A program made the translations under genes and the position numbers. Under the pieces are notes generated by a model. That model did not search any database and was not told the origin of the DNA. It saw only the letters and a program-made list of their open reading frames with translations. A DNA stretch of 64,000 bases from Rikenellaceae bacterium (GTDB taxonomy: Bacteria > Bacteroidota > Bacteroidia > Bacteroidales > Rikenellaceae): the NCBI GenBank assembly GCA_015060105.1, contig SUZD01000001.1:1-64000 (forward strand), in the 5' to 3' direction. Below are positions 7,117-16,995 of the stretch, one piece after another (positions within the stretch are counted from its first letter, which is position 1; each line of letters opens with the position of its first letter).

Positions 7117-9531
7117 ATGAGAACAAAATTTGGATTGGCAGCCCTGTTTGCTGCTGTTTTGGGTTTCGTTGGTTGCTCGAATGTTGATGAGCAAGGCGGA
7201 ACAAACAACGACACTCCCGCACCTGCGGAGTATCAACTCACAATTAACGCTACCGCTCACGAGCCCGCAACTCGCGTGGTTATCAGTGGCGACAAAACCA
7301 ATGGTTTCGAAACCTCGTGGGAGGTGGGCGACCAAATCGGAGTATTTACCTATACCGAAGCTGCTTCGCAGAGATCAGAATGTAGTTGTAACTTTCCTTT
7401 GGAAAATACAATAGTCAATAGCGATGGTACCACTGTTTTTAGCGGTACTCTTCCTAGTGGACTTTATGCAGGCGTACACGATTTGTATGTTTACTACCCC
7501 TACAAATCGAGCCTCGCAGATAAAAACCACTACGAAAATTCGACCACAACTTTCGAAGATGTAAAGTGTCAAATCCCCGCCGAGCAGGCAATGACCGAGA
7601 GTGGCTCGTACGACCCTACGGCTGCATATATGGTTGCTCGCCCCTCGACTATCGACCTGTCGGAGAGCAAGGCCGTTGAGACCACAATGACCTTCCGTCA
7701 CTTGAACTGCTTTGTAAACCTCTCAACCAAGAGCGTTACTGCCGATGGCGTAAGTGGCGACGAGGTGGTTAATAGTATTGCTATGACCGTTGCGGGCAAG
7801 ACCCTCGCAGGCGATTTCGAGTTGAACTTGGCTGATGGCTCGACCAACTTCACATCGACCAGCGAGACTATTACTGTTGCTGTTCCCGATGGTACTACCT
7901 TGGCCGACCTTTCGGCGTGGTTGGTTGTAAACCCCTTCTCGTTGGCGAGCGGCGACGAATTGGAGCTCGTTATCACCACCGACAAGAACATTATCACCAA
8001 AACCATTACAGGCAAAACCATCAATTTTGCTATCAAGAATGTAATCACTCTCAACCTCGCAATCGACAACACTTGCACCGTTGAGCCCTTTACCGCATCG
8101 AACCTCTTCGCTGATGGTACATATGTAATTGCTGATGATACCAACAAAAAATTGATGATTCCTGGCCCTGAAAGTGACGACTTCCGTGGTTATGCAAACT
8201 ACACAACCATTCCCGCTACCGTTTCGGCAGAGCAAGCTTGGATTCTCACTTCGGTTGGTAATCCGGGTGAAAACCTCTATACTATTCAATCGGCCGAGAG
8301 CAACAAATACCTATCATACAATAATAGTAGTACAGGTACAAAGAATAACTATGCTCAACTTAATGATGAATACGACTCTGATAAATCAGACATGCTGATT
8401 ACTGCTACAGAAGATGGAAAAGGTTACCAAATTAAATGGAATACGAATCAACAGCGTATACTTGGATACAACAGCAACAGTCCTCGTTTTGCGTTCTATC
8501 TTGGAACTCAACAAAACGTTTTGACACTTGTTCCCGTAGAGGTTGCAACAACCATTTCGGTAACTTCGGCTAATGAGATTACCACTAATCCTGCTGCAAC
8601 TGATGGCACTATCAGTTATTCGTTAATTTATGGCGAGGACGGAGCAAAAGTTTCGGCTACTTCGAGCGCATCGTGGCTGACCGTTGGAGAGATTACATCG
8701 ACAAGCGTTGCATACTCGATTGCTGCAAACACCGATGCAGCGCGCACAGCTACTATCACACTCTCGTACGAGGGTGCTGAAGATGTTACAATTAGCGTAA
8801 CTCAAAAAGCACAAAGTTTGACCATTACCTCAGCTACTGACGTCAATGTTGCAGCCGAAGCAAACTCTACTCTATCGGTTGCCTACACACTTGTAGCCGC
8901 AGATGATGACGCTGCTATTACCGCGGAGTCGAGTGCCACTTGGCTGACTATTGGCAACATTACATCGACAAGTGTTGCTTATAGCGTGAGCGAGAACACA
9001 TCGACCGAGGAGCGTACTGCAACCATTACCCTTGCATACGGAACTCTTACCCAAGAGGTAACCGTAAATCAAAGTGGTGTTGGTAGCGCAACTGAATATA
9101 CCGTTGTCTATACACCTTCTTCAAAAACAGCAATATCTGTTACTAGCGGAACCGCTCCTGACGGTTCTTCCGTTACATACAACAATACCTATGCTACAAA
9201 TCAAATAACAGGAGGCAAATCGGCTACTTTGACTTTGAGTGGTTATGATGGTGCAAAGATTACAGGAGTAACGCTACATATGAGATCCTCTAACAGAGGT
9301 AATGGAGCAGGTCTTTTGGATATGACTGTTGGTACTACGAATATTGCACATATTGCCGATAGCACTTTTAAGGATTGGACTAATAATGACAGTATTGGTA
9401 CTGCTGAAACAGATGTAACACTCGCAGTAGATCCGACCGTAGTCGGAACTGATCAAGATGTGAAAATCATCATCAATGCAAGCGTTTCTTCGCTTTACAT
9501 CTTCTCGTACACTATCACTTACGAGATGTAA
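7117..9531 (+). CDS. Fimbrillin-like lipoprotein with two BACON domains
   Basis: This is an 804-aa exported lipoprotein. The ATG at 7117 was chosen because it gives a lipoprotein signal peptide with lipobox GFVGC (Cys 20) and lies just after the small ORF; the track start at 7018 lies inside that small ORF. Residues about 35-330 form a fimbrillin-like region (TRVVISG, WEVGDQIGVF, YVYYPY). A middle domain of about 330-475 follows. Two tandem BACON-type Ig-like domains sit at about 479-565 and 569-655, recognisable by paired SSASWLTVGEITST and SSATWLTIGNITST blocks. The last 145 residues are a separate beta-rich module. BACON domains are usually linked to carbohydrate or mucin binding in gut Bacteroidales, so adhesion is inferred. 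There is no enzymatic domain. Confidence 0.85.
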   Translation: MRTKFGLAALFAAVLGFVGCSNVDEQGGTNNDTPAPAEYQLTINATAHEPATRVVISGDKTNGFETSWEVGDQIGVFTYTEAASQRSECSCNFPLENTIVNSDGTTVFSGTLPSGLYAGVHDLYVYYPYKSSLADKNHYENSTTTFEDVKCQIPAEQAMTESGSYDPTAAYMVARPSTIDLSESKAVETTMTFRHLNCFVNLSTKSVTADGVSGDEVVNSIAMTVAGKTLAGDFELNLADGSTNFTSTSETITVAVPDGTTLADLSAWLVVNPFSLASGDELELVITTDKNIITKTITGKTINFAIKNVITLNLAIDNTCTVEPFTASNLFADGTYVIADDTNKKLMIPGPESDDFRGYANYTTIPATVSAEQAWILTSVGNPGENLYTIQSAESNKYLSYNNSSTGTKNNYAQLNDEYDSDKSDMLITATEDGKGYQIKWNTNQQRILGYNSNSPRFAFYLGTQQNVLTLVPVEVATTISVTSANEITTNPAATDGTISYSLIYGEDGAKVSATSSASWLTVGEITSTSVAYSIAANTDAARTATITLSYEGAEDVTISVTQKAQSLTITSATDVNVAAEANSTLSVAYTLVAADDDAAITAESSATWLTIGNITSTSVAYSVSENTSTEERTATITLAYGTLTQEVTVNQSGVGSATEYTVVYTPSSKTAISVTSGTAPDGSSVTYNNTYATNQITGGKSATLTLSGYDGAKITGVTLHMRSSNRGNGAGLLDMTVGTTNIAHIADSTFKDWTNNDSIGTAETDVTLAVDPTVVGTDQDVKIIINASVSSLYIFSYTITYEM

Positions 9532-9554
9532 TAGCGAATATTCTAACAAGAAAA

Positions 9555-9581
9555 GGCTGTCCCTCGGGACAGCCTTTTTTT
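9555..9581 (+). terminator. Terminator between convergent fimbrillin and barrel genes
   Basis: A perfect 9-bp stem GGCTGTCCC/GGGACAGCC with a 2-base TC centre is followed by seven T. AAAA on the 5' side means it may also work for the minus-strand gene that ends at 9599. Confidence 0.9.
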
Positions 9582-9598
9582 ATTAGAACATATAGCAA

Positions 9599-10291
9599 TC
9601 AGAAATTATAGCCAACGGTCAAGCGGAAGTTACTATGATTGACCAAGCGGGTATCGGACAACTTCGAAAGATTCAAAAAACCGTCCTCCCAGCTAACGCC
9701 CACATAGTAGCGTTCCAAGTAGGTAGCGCCAAAGCCAACAACAATACCAAAATCGGAGCGGCGAAGGCTCTTTTGCTCGAACAGGTGAGCAACCGTCTTC
9801 TCGTCGGTATTAAGCGTCGGATTCTTATCGCTACGGACACGCAGCGAGGTCACATTCCTACCCCACAGGCCTACATCGTAGTGGATACCCGCATAGGGTT
9901 GCAGAGTGAAATCGCCAAAATAGAGGTGGTAGCTAACAGCTACGGGGATTTGCAGGTAGCCAACACCCGTTTGCACTACCGTACGGGTACGCGCATCGAC
10001 CGAGCCCGCAACAACGCCTCGCTCGGCATAGCGCACACCTTTATTGGTTAGCATTACGCCAAAATCGAGGTACAGCGGGAGGTCGTGTTTCAGCAGCACC
10101 TCATCGACAACGCCAACGTGCCAGCCTACCTTCGGGTTGCGATTATCCGTCATACGGGCATCGCCTATCTTCTGCGACATCGACGACAAGTTTAAGCCTC
10201 CTCGAACACTGACAATATTACGAGGATAGAGTTGCGCCGATGCAGACAGCGACATCGCCACAAACAGCATACTCAAAAATAGTCTCTTCAT
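9599..10291 (-). CDS. Small outer-membrane beta-barrel protein (PorT/OmpW-like fold)
   Basis: The protein is 230 aa with a cleavable signal peptide ending SLSASAQ. The rest alternates polar and aromatic residues in beta-hairpins (VSVRGGLNLSS, LYLDFGVMLTNKGVRY, NFRLTVGYNF) and ends in an aromatic residue, as expected of an 8-stranded outer-membrane barrel of the OMP_b-brl_2/PorT-like group. No enzymatic residues are recognisable. Its start is 12 bases after the gamma-carbonic-anhydrase stop, so the two probably form one operon, although a functional tie is not evident. The specific role is unknown. Confidence 0.75.
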   Translation of the reverse strand: MKRLFLSMLFVAMSLSASAQLYPRNIVSVRGGLNLSSMSQKIGDARMTDNRNPKVGWHVGVVDEVLLKHDLPLYLDFGVMLTNKGVRYAERGVVAGSVDARTRTVVQTGVGYLQIPVAVSYHLYFGDFTLQPYAGIHYDVGLWGRNVTSLRVRSDKNPTLNTDEKTVAHLFEQKSLRRSDFGIVVGFGATYLERYYVGVSWEDGFLNLSKLSDTRLVNHSNFRLTVGYNF

Positions 10292-10303
10292 ATCTGCTCC
10301 TTT

Positions 10304-10828
10304 CTATTTATACCACGAAGCATAAAGCATATAGTCACGAGCCGTACGCTCCACTATCTCGCGGCTTTGCTCTGCCGAAATCTCCTTTACCTTCTTGGCT
10401 GGGACACCGGCATAGATACTATTAGGCTCCAACTTGGCCCCAGACAGCACCAACGCACCCGCAGCAACGATACAGCCCGACGACACAACCGCATTATCCA
10501 GCACAACGGCTCCCATACCTATCAGGCATCTATCCTCGATAATAGCGCCGTGGATAACCGCATTATGGCCAACCGAAACGTCATTACCGATATGTGTTTG
10601 CGACGGATTTTTCGAGCCATCAAACAGCGTATGGATAACGGCACCGTCCTGGATATTTGTTCTATCGCCAATAGTTATGGTATTGACATCGCCACGAAGA
10701 ACTGCTCCATACCAGATACTACAATCTCGGCCTATTGTAACATCGCCTATAATAGTTGAATTCTCGGCAAGAAAGGTACCCTCGCCTATCACGGGGTCTT
10801 TGCCCCGAACGGATTTGATAATTGCCAT
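10304..10828 (-). CDS. Gamma-carbonic anhydrase family protein (left-handed beta-helix)
   Basis: The 174-aa protein is built of hexapeptide repeats (IIGDVTIG, GNDVSVGHNAVIHG, LIGMGAVVLDNAVV), the left-handed beta-helix of the gamma-carbonic anhydrase/YrdA family. The three zinc ligands expected for the family are visible at His66 (VIHT), His88 and His93 (GHNAVIHG). Length is normal for bacterial homologues. The likely activity is hydration of CO2, but many members have only weak or untested activity. It is the first gene of a two-gene minus-strand unit and has its own -7 element just upstream. Confidence 0.85.
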   Translation of the reverse strand: MAIIKSVRGKDPVIGEGTFLAENSTIIGDVTIGRDCSIWYGAVLRGDVNTITIGDRTNIQDGAVIHTLFDGSKNPSQTHIGNDVSVGHNAVIHGAIIEDRCLIGMGAVVLDNAVVSSGCIVAAGALVLSGAKLEPNSIYAGVPAKKVKEISAEQSREIVERTARDYMLYASWYK

Positions 10829-10850
10829 ACAAAAAACGTTTTGCTATTTA

Positions 10851-10858
10851 CAAAGGTA
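10851..10858 (-). promoter_or_regulatory. -7 element for the gamma-carbonic anhydrase gene
   Basis: TACCTTTG lies on the minus strand 22 bases before the start codon. No TTG is found at the usual distance, so only the -7 half is supported. Confidence 0.45.
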
Positions 10859-10912
10859 GCAAAAATGTTACAAAATTCATACTCCTCGGCCATCGCGCCA
10901 TCGTCACGGCAC

Positions 10913-10946
10913 AAAAAAAGAGCGTTTCCACACGAGGAAACGCTCT
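10913..10946 (-). terminator. Terminator of the ribosomal-protein cluster
   Basis: Read on the minus strand, an 11-bp perfect stem AGAGCGTTTCC/GGAAACGCTCT with a 6-base loop is followed by a run of seven T. It lies about 36 bases past the rplQ stop and ends the 33-gene cluster. Confidence 0.9.
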
Positions 10947-10982
10947 ATCTAAAACCCCACAAGGGGTCATTAGGCTGGTTGA

Positions 10983-11549
10983 TTAACCACGTTTTGCACC
11001 GGCAGTGCGTTGAGCAGCTGCTTTCGAGCCCGATACCTTAGGAGCAGCGGTCTTCTTTGCAGTAGGTTTCTTCTCAACTACAACAGCCTCGCTCTCGCCA
11101 TCGGTAGCAGCTTTCTTGCTACGGCTACGACGAGTTTTGGGTTTCTCAGCAGCGGCAGGAGCAGCAACAGTTGCACCCTCCTTGTAAGTTGCGTTGAAGT
11201 CAACCAACTCGATAATACACATATCGGCTGCGTCACCCAAACGGAAACCGGTTTTCAAAATACGGGTATAACCACCGGGACGACCTGCAATAGCAGGAGC
11301 AACGGTGCGGAACAACTCGGCAGTAGCCGCTTTGTCACGAAGGTAACCGAATGCAATACGACGCGAGTGAGTAGTATCCTCTTTCGACTTGGTAATGATC
11401 GGCTCAACATAAATTTTCAGGGCTTTCGCTTTCGCAACAGTGGTCTCAATTCGTTTGTGAAGAATCAACGAAGTAGCCATGTTTGCAAGCATCGCCTTAC
11501 GGTGACCACGTTGGCGGCCAAGGTGATTGAATTTCTTATTGTGTCTCAT
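10983..11549 (-). CDS. rplQ: 50S ribosomal protein L17 with long C-terminal extension
   Basis: This is a large-subunit protein near the exit tunnel. The conserved part is the first 120 or so residues ([33 protein letters not shown]). At 188 aa it exceeds the roughly 120-130 aa common in other phyla. The extra C-terminus is a Lys/Ala/Pro/Ser-rich low-complexity tail ([14 protein letters not shown]) that is probably disordered and RNA-binding. Such extensions are, as far as I recall, common in Bacteroidota. It is the last gene of the cluster, 2 bases after rpoA, and is followed by the cluster terminator. Confidence 0.97.
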   Translation of the reverse strand: MRHNKKFNHLGRQRGHRKAMLANMATSLILHKRIETTVAKAKALKIYVEPIITKSKEDTTHSRRIAFGYLRDKAATAELFRTVAPAIAGRPGGYTRILKTGFRLGDAADMCIIELVDFNATYKEGATVAAPAAAEKPKTRRSRSKKAATDGESEAVVVEKKPTAKKTAAPKVSGSKAAAQRTAGAKRG

Positions 11550-11551
11550 AA

Positions 11552-12547
11552 TTAATCTTTGTCAAGTTTGTAGATGGAAACATCCATTCCGAAATGGAGA
11601 TTTAATGATGCAAGCAACTCATCAAGCTCGGTCAGCGATTTCTTTCCGAAGTTTCTGAATTTCAACAAATCACTGCGATTGAACTTAACAAGGTCACCAA
11701 TGGTATCAACCTCGGCAGCCTTCAAACAGTTCAATGCACGTACCGACAAGTCTTGATCCGACAACTTGGTTTTCAGAAGCTGACGCATGTGCAATACGTC
11801 CTCGTCAAACTCCTCTACTGCGCTCGCGTCGTCCATATTGACGGTAATCTTCTCGTCCGAGCACAACATGAAGTGGTGAATCAAAATCTTTGCGGCCTCT
11901 TTCAATGCCTCGCGGGGGTGAATCGAACCATTAGTGGTAATCTCAAAGTTGAGTTTCTCGTAGTCGGTACGTTGCTCAACACGATAGTTCTCAACATTGT
12001 ACATCACATTAACAATCGGGGTGAAAATCGAGTCGATAGGCAACACACCCAACTCGCCGTTGGCGATAGGACGGTTCTCCTCGGCAGGAACATAACCACG
12101 ACCCTTATCAATGGTAAGGGTGATTGTCAATTTGGTGTCAGGTGCCATGTGGCAGATTACCAAATCAGGGTTCAATACCTTGAAATTCGAAAGGAAATTC
12201 GAAATGTAACCAGCTGTAAGCTCAGTAACTCCGGCAACATTAATAGTCACCTTCTCCGAATCCTCGCTATCAACAGTCTTGATGAAATTAACCTTTTTGA
12301 GGTTGAGAACGATATCAATCATTCCCTCCATCACTCCGGGGATAGCAGCAAACTCGTGATCTACGCCAGCAATCTTTACAGTCGTAATCGCATATCCCTC
12401 CAACGAAGAGAGCAAAATACGACGCAAAGCATTACCGATGGTCTGACCGAAACCAGGCTCCAACGGACGGAACTCAAACTTTCCAAACGTCGAAGACGAC
12501 TCCAGCATGTTAACATGTTCTGGTTTTTGGAATGCTAATATTGCCAT
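11552..12547 (-). CDS. rpoA: DNA-directed RNA polymerase alpha subunit
   Basis: The 331-aa alpha subunit dimerises to nucleate RNA polymerase assembly. The N-terminal assembly domain is clear ([35 protein letters not shown]), followed by the linker and the C-terminal DNA/activator-binding domain ([32 protein letters not shown]). Length is typical. It sits between rpsD and rplQ, the usual alpha-operon position, with 25 bases separating it from rpsD. Confidence 0.98.
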   Translation of the reverse strand: MAILAFQKPEHVNMLESSSTFGKFEFRPLEPGFGQTIGNALRRILLSSLEGYAITTVKIAGVDHEFAAIPGVMEGMIDIVLNLKKVNFIKTVDSEDSEKVTINVAGVTELTAGYISNFLSNFKVLNPDLVICHMAPDTKLTITLTIDKGRGYVPAEENRPIANGELGVLPIDSIFTPIVNVMYNVENYRVEQRTDYEKLNFEITTNGSIHPREALKEAAKILIHHFMLCSDEKITVNMDDASAVEEFDEDVLHMRQLLKTKLSDQDLSVRALNCLKAAEVDTIGDLVKFNRSDLLKFRNFGKKSLTELDELLASLNLHFGMDVSIYKLDKD

Positions 12548-12572
12548 AATTTCTGTTAATGTTGTTTAGTTA

Positions 12573-13178
12573 CTATTTCGAGTACAATTCGACGATAAGT
12601 TGCTCTTTGATGTTCTCGGGAATGTCAGCACGATCGGGTTTCGACAAGAATTTACCCGACATAGTAGCCGAATTCCACTCCAACCAAGCGTAACGAGAGT
12701 GAGCTCCCGATACACACTCGGTGATAACTTCAAGGCTCTTCGATTTCTCGCGAACCGAAACTACATCTCCCTCACGCAAGCTATACGAAGGAATGTTTAC
12801 TACTTGACCGTTTACGGTGATGTGACGGTGAGATACCAACTGACGAGCAGCAGCACGTGTGGGAGCAATACCCAAACGATATACTACGTTGTCCAAACGG
12901 CACTCGAGAAGTTTAAGCAAATTCTCACCAGTGATACCGCCCAAACGAGCAGCTTTTTGATATGTCAAGCTAAATTGTTTCTCCAAAAGACCATAAATCA
13001 TTTTAGCCTTTTGTTTCTCATTCAACTGAACACCGTACTCCGATACTTTTTTGCGTTTACGTGCGGCACCGTGTTGTCCGGGAGGGAAGTTCTTTTTCTC
13101 AAGAGCTTTGTCCGCACCGTAAATAGCCTCGCCAAATTTTCTGGCGATTTTACTTTTAGGTCCTATATATTTTGCCAT
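12573..13178 (-). CDS. rpsD: 30S ribosomal protein S4
   Basis: The 201-aa primary 16S rRNA-binding protein organises the 5' domain of the small subunit. The S4 RNA-binding domain ([34 protein letters not shown]) is intact. The N-terminus ([19 protein letters not shown]) lacks the four zinc-binding cysteines found in some phyla, so this is the zinc-free form. S4 autoregulates the alpha operon in Enterobacteria; no comparable leader structure was identified here. A 60-base gap separates it from rpsK. Confidence 0.98.
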   Translation of the reverse strand: MAKYIGPKSKIARKFGEAIYGADKALEKKNFPPGQHGAARKRKKVSEYGVQLNEKQKAKMIYGLLEKQFSLTYQKAARLGGITGENLLKLLECRLDNVVYRLGIAPTRAAARQLVSHRHITVNGQVVNIPSYSLREGDVVSVREKSKSLEVITECVSGAHSRYAWLEWNSATMSGKFLSKPDRADIPENIKEQLIVELYSK

Positions 13179-13238
13179 TGTTAGTTCTTCTTTAACTTGT
13201 TAAACTTTTAATTCCGTAACCTCTTATCGCAAGTAAAA

Positions 13239-13628
13239 TTACACGCGACGACGGTTGGGGGGACGGCAACCATTGTGAGGCAGCGGAGTTACATCGATAA
13301 TCTCCATAACCTCCAAGCCTGCTCCGTGGATAGTACGGATAGCCGACTCACGGCCCGAACCCGGTCCTTTTACATAAACTTTAACACGACGAAGACCCAA
13401 ATCGTAAGCAACTTTTGCGCAATCGGCAGCTGCGGTTTGAGCAGCATAAGGAGTGTTCTTCTTCGAACCGCGGAAACCCATCTTTCCGGCCGAGCTCCAG
13501 CTGATAACCTCACCAACCTCGTTAGTGATGGTAATGATTACATTGTTGAAAGTCGAAGCTACGTGTGCAGCACCTACGGTACCTACCTTTACGACTTTCT
13601 TCTTAACTGTTCCTGTTTTCTTTGCCAT
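13239..13628 (-). CDS. rpsK: 30S ribosomal protein S11
   Basis: The 129-aa protein lies on the platform of the 30S subunit and contacts the mRNA exit region. Diagnostic segments are [26 protein letters not shown], and the C-terminal [16 protein letters not shown]. The N-terminal extension is rich in Lys and Val. It sits 12 bases after rpsM in the alpha segment. Nothing is unusual. Confidence 0.98.
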   Translation of the reverse strand: MAKKTGTVKKKVVKVGTVGAAHVASTFNNVIITITNEVGEVISWSSAGKMGFRGSKKNTPYAAQTAAADCAKVAYDLGLRRVKVYVKGPGSGRESAIRTIHGAGLEVMEIIDVTPLPHNGCRPPNRRRV

Positions 13629-13640
13629 AACTAATTACGA

Positions 13641-14021
13641 TTACTTGGTTGCTTTCTTCTTGTTTGCTACGGTCTTCTTCTTACCCTTACGAGTACGTGC
13701 GTTGTTCTTGGTGCTTTGACCGCGAACGGGAAGACCGATACGGTGACGGATGCCACGGTAGCAACCGATATCCATCAAACGTTTGATGTTGAGTTGTACG
13801 AGCGAACGGCACTCGCCCTCTACTTTGATTCCGAGCTCAGCAATAGCTGCACGGATCGCGCCGACTTGTGCGTCGCTCCAATCTTGTACTTTAAGAGTCG
13901 AATCTACTCCGGCGGTTGCCAAAATCTTCTCGGCGGTACTACGACCAATTCCGTAGATATAAGTCAGGCCGATATCGCCTCTTTTATTCTTGGGTAAATC
14001 TACACCTACTATACGTGCCAT
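13641..14021 (-). CDS. rpsM: 30S ribosomal protein S13
   Basis: The 126-aa head protein of the 30S subunit forms the B1 intersubunit bridges and contacts P-site t[29 protein letters not shown] and [15 protein letters not shown] are diagnostic, and the basic C-terminal tail is present. The gene follows rpmJ after 30 bases and starts the S13-S11-S4-alpha-L17 segment. Confidence 0.98.
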   Translation of the reverse strand: MARIVGVDLPKNKRGDIGLTYIYGIGRSTAEKILATAGVDSTLKVQDWSDAQVGAIRAAIAELGIKVEGECRSLVQLNIKRLMDIGCYRGIRHRIGLPVRGQSTKNNARTRKGKKKTVANKKKATK

Positions 14022-14051
14022 AAATTACTTTTCTTCTTTTAAAATTATAAA

Positions 14052-14168
14052 TTAACCTTGGCGCATTTTGAATTTAGGATTCTTCTTGCAAATCACATAA
14101 AGTTTACCTTTACGACGTACGATTTTGCAATCCTCGCTTCTTTTTTTGATTGATGCTTTAACTTTCAT
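14052..14168 (-). CDS. rpmJ: 50S ribosomal protein L36, zinc ligands partly lost
   Basis: This 38-aa gene is too short for the ORF track. It reads ATG at 14168 to TAA at 14054, giving [20 protein letters not shown] then [15 protein letters not shown]. It sits exactly where rpmJ is expected, between infA and rpsM. Canonical zinc-binding L36 has Cys-x2-Cys...Cys...His. Here the first Cys is Ser and the His is Phe, leaving only Cys14 and Cys27, so the four-ligand zinc ribbon cannot form in the usual way. This looks like the zinc-free form of L36. Confidence 0.95.
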   Translation of the reverse strand: MKVKASIKKRSEDCKIVRRKGKLYVICKKNPKFKMRQG

Positions 14169-14184
14169 TTCTCAGCAATCTTAA

Positions 14185-14403
14185 TTATTTGTACCTGAAT
14201 GATATACGTCCCTTGGTCAAATCATAAGGGGACATCTCCACTTTTACCTTATCTCCGGGAAGAATCTTAATGTAGTGCATACGCATCTTTCCGGAAATGT
14301 GAGCAGTGATAACGTGGCCATTATCCAATTCTACTCGAAACATAGCGTTCGACAAGGCCTCGATTATCGTTCCATCTTTTTCGATAGCAGTCTGTTTTGC
14401 CAT
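14185..14403 (-). CDS. infA: Translation initiation factor IF-1
   Basis: The 72-aa single OB-fold factor binds the 30S A site during initiation. [30 protein letters not shown] and the C-terminal [12 protein letters not shown] are diagnostic, and the length matches the family. It sits 4 bases after map and 16 before rpmJ, the common map-infA-rpmJ order of the spc/alpha junction. Confidence 0.98.
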   Translation of the reverse strand: MAKQTAIEKDGTIIEALSNAMFRVELDNGHVITAHISGKMRMHYIKILPGDKVKVEMSPYDLTKGRISFRYK

Positions 14404-14407
14404 AGAG

Positions 14408-15181
14408 TTAAGCTTTTAATGCGTTTTCGATAATTCCGAAATCGGTTAACACATCCGCTCCTTGTTTGCCGATTGCCACAGCAAACTCGAAGTGAGCCGA
14501 AGGTTTGCGGTCGCGAGTGCGAACTGTCCAACCATCGCGCTCGAATACTACGTATTTCGTTCCAAGGTTAATCATCGGTTCGATGCAAATCACCATTCCC
14601 TCTTTCAACAGAGGGCCTCTACCTCTTGCACCGTAATTGGGAACTTCGGGATCTTCGTGCATATTGCGACCAAGACCGTGACCGACCAATTCCCTTACTA
14701 CCGAACATCCATTTGTCTCGGCATGCTCTTGCACAGCCGCAGATATATCACCTACTCGGTTACCTGCCTTTGCCTGTGCGACACCTTTATAAAGAGCTTC
14801 TTTGGTTACGTCCAGCAACTTCTGAACTTCTGGAGCTATACGACCCACCGCAAATGTATATGCCGAGTCGCCATAAAACCCCTTCATAATAGTGCCACAA
14901 TCTACCGAAACAATATCACCTTCACGAAGTGCGTAATCGGAGGGTATTCCGTGTACGACTTGTTCGTTTACCGAGACACACAAAGTGTTTGGAAAACCGC
15001 CGTACCCCAAGAAGCCCGGAACTGCGCCGTGTGAGCGAATAAACTGTTCAGCTATCGCATCAAGTTGCAACGTTGTGATACCCGGCTTTATGTGTTTTGC
15101 AACCTCGGCCAAGGTAGCGCTCACGAGCAAATTGTTTTCACGGAGCAGTTCGACCTCTTCTTGTGTTTTCAGATATATCAT
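14408..15181 (-). CDS. map: Methionine aminopeptidase type I
   Basis: The 257-aa enzyme removes the initiator methionine from new proteins. The pita-bread fold is complete, with metal ligands in VSVDCGTI and GDSAYTF (two Asp), [18 protein letters not shown] (His), GMVICIEPM (Glu) and HFEFAVAI (Glu). There is no N-terminal zinc-finger extension. It is encoded 9 bases after secY. Placement of map directly after secY, with no adk between them, is a common arrangement in this phylum. Confidence 0.97.
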   Translation of the reverse strand: MIYLKTQEEVELLRENNLLVSATLAEVAKHIKPGITTLQLDAIAEQFIRSHGAVPGFLGYGGFPNTLCVSVNEQVVHGIPSDYALREGDIVSVDCGTIMKGFYGDSAYTFAVGRIAPEVQKLLDVTKEALYKGVAQAKAGNRVGDISAAVQEHAETNGCSVVRELVGHGLGRNMHEDPEVPNYGARGRGPLLKEGMVICIEPMINLGTKYVVFERDGWTVRTRDRKPSAHFEFAVAIGKQGADVLTDFGIIENALKA

Positions 15182-15190
15182 AGAGAAATA

Positions 15191-16510
15191 TTAGATTACT
15201 CCTCTACCTCTAATTCTTCCTGTTTTCATCAAACCGTCGTAGTGACGATTCAGAAGATGACTTTCTATCTGCGAGAGAGTGTCAAGAATAACTCCTACCA
15301 AGATCAACAAAGAGGTACCTCCGAAGAAATACGAGAACTCTTGGTTGATGCCCAATGTCGATGCAAATGCAGGCAAAATTGCGATGATTGCAAGGAAAAT
15401 CGAGCCGGGAAGAGTAATTCTTGTCATGATGTTGTCGATGTACTCAACGGTTTGTTTACCAGGTTTAACTCCAGGGATAAAGCCGCCGTTGCGTTTCATA
15501 TCGTCAGCCATCATGTTAGGATTAACAGTAATTGCGGTATAGAAGTAGGTGAACGCAACTACCAAAATAAAGTAAACAACATTGTACCAAGCAGTGTTGT
15601 ATTGGAATGCTGCTGCAAAACCTTGACCCCACTCCCAACGAGCGAAAATCATAGGTACGAACATCAACGCTTGTGCGAAGATGATAGGCATTACGCCCGC
15701 AGCATTGATTTTCAAAGGAATGTACTGACGTACACCACCATACTGCTTGTTACCAACAATGCGTTTTGCATATTGTACGGGAATCTTGCGAACTGCTTGT
15801 ACCAAAGCAATCGATGCCATATACACAAGATAGAGAATTACTATCTCGGCAATGAACATAATCAAACCACCGCCTTGACCGGTCAAACGAGTGTTCAACT
15901 CAGCGATGAAGGCGTGAGGCAAGCGTGCTACGATACCAATCATAATGATCAACGATACACCATTACCGATACCTTTATCTGTAATCTTCTCGCCAAGCCA
16001 CATCATAAACATAGTTCCAGCCAACAGCGACAAAACAGCTGTAAGGTTGAACAAGAAGCCGGGGGCAATGATTGCAGAGGTAGGCATAGTAGATTCGCTG
16101 GCCAAATAAGCAGGTGCTTGAACCAACAATACCAAAATGGTCAAGTAGCGAGTCCATTGGTTGATTTTACGACGACCGCTCTCACCCTCTTTTTGCAACT
16201 TTTGGAAGTAAGGTATTACGATACCCAACAACTGAATTACAATCGAAGCCGAGATATAGGGCATAATTCCGAGTGCAAAAATCGAAGCGTTCGAGAATGC
16301 ACCACCAGAGAAGATGTCCAACAAGCCCAAAAGACCTTGACCTCCCGCAGAGGCGCTCTCTTGAGCAGCAACTAATGCTTGTGGGTCGACACCGGGAATC
16401 ACTACATAACAGCCAAATCTATAGATAAGAATGAGACCCAGCGTATAGAGAATTCTCTTACGCAGGTCCTCAATCTTAAATATATTTTTTACGGTTTCGA
16501 CAAACTTCAT
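15191..16510 (-). CDS. secY: Sec translocase channel subunit SecY
   Basis: The 439-aa inner-membrane channel forms the protein-conducting pore with SecE and SecG. Ten transmembrane segments can be traced, beginning with RKRILYTLGLILIYRFGCYV. Conserved signatures include FNASIFALGIMPYISASI-like plug and TM2 sequences (visible as FSNASIFALGIMPYISAS), GGVRQYIPLKINAAGVMPII and the C-terminal DTLSQIESHLLNRHYDG. It follows rplO after 13 bases, the classical spc-operon position. Confidence 0.98.
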   Translation of the reverse strand: MKFVETVKNIFKIEDLRKRILYTLGLILIYRFGCYVVIPGVDPQALVAAQESASAGGQGLLGLLDIFSGGAFSNASIFALGIMPYISASIVIQLLGIVIPYFQKLQKEGESGRRKINQWTRYLTILVLLVQAPAYLASESTMPTSAIIAPGFLFNLTAVLSLLAGTMFMMWLGEKITDKGIGNGVSLIIMIGIVARLPHAFIAELNTRLTGQGGGLIMFIAEIVILYLVYMASIALVQAVRKIPVQYAKRIVGNKQYGGVRQYIPLKINAAGVMPIIFAQALMFVPMIFARWEWGQGFAAAFQYNTAWYNVVYFILVVAFTYFYTAITVNPNMMADDMKRNGGFIPGVKPGKQTVEYIDNIMTRITLPGSIFLAIIAILPAFASTLGINQEFSYFFGGTSLLILVGVILDTLSQIESHLLNRHYDGLMKTGRIRGRGVI

Positions 16511-16523
16511 TATTGAAAAAAGT

Positions 16524-16970
16524 TTAGAGTTTGACGATTGTACCTTGAACGCCCTCGATAGCAGCAGCTGCGCTCTTCGAGAATGCGTGAGCAGTTACGT
16601 TAAGTGCTTTGGTTACAGTACCGTTACCGAGGATTTTAACACGGTCGTTTTTCGAAACAAGACCAGCCTCGACAAGAACCTCGGGAGTAATGTCCACGAT
16701 GTTCAATTTAGCAGCAACTGACTCCAAAACCGAAAGGTTGATAGGTTTGTACTCAACGCGCTCGATGTTGGTGAAACCGAACTTCGGAAGACGACGTTGC
16801 AAGGGCATTTGACCTCCCTCGAAACCAATCTTACGAGAGTAACCCGAACGAGATTGAGCACCTTTGGCACCACGAGTAGAATAACCACCGTGTCCCGAAC
16901 CTTGACCGCGACCGATACGTTTATCGTGGTGGGTCGCTCCCTTGGCAGGTTTTAAACTATTCAAATTCAT
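16524..16970 (-). CDS. rplO: 50S ribosomal protein L15
   Basis: The 148-aa large-subunit protein threads a long basic loop into 23S rRNA. The N-terminus MNLNSLKPAKGATHHDKRIGRGQ and the Gly/Arg-rich GSGHGGYSTRGAKGAQSRSG are typical, as is FEGGQMPLQRRLPKFGF. Length is normal. It lies between rpmD and secY. Confidence 0.98.
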   Translation of the reverse strand: MNLNSLKPAKGATHHDKRIGRGQGSGHGGYSTRGAKGAQSRSGYSRKIGFEGGQMPLQRRLPKFGFTNIERVEYKPINLSVLESVAAKLNIVDITPEVLVEAGLVSKNDRVKILGNGTVTKALNVTAHAFSKSAAAAIEGVQGTIVKL

Positions 16971-16995
16971 TTCTTTACTTTCTTTTAAGGGTTAC

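Noticed and set aside
15065-16375. 436-aa ORF opposite secY and the start of map
   Set aside because: Codon-aligned shadow without recognisable domains, on the strand opposite a continuous operon.
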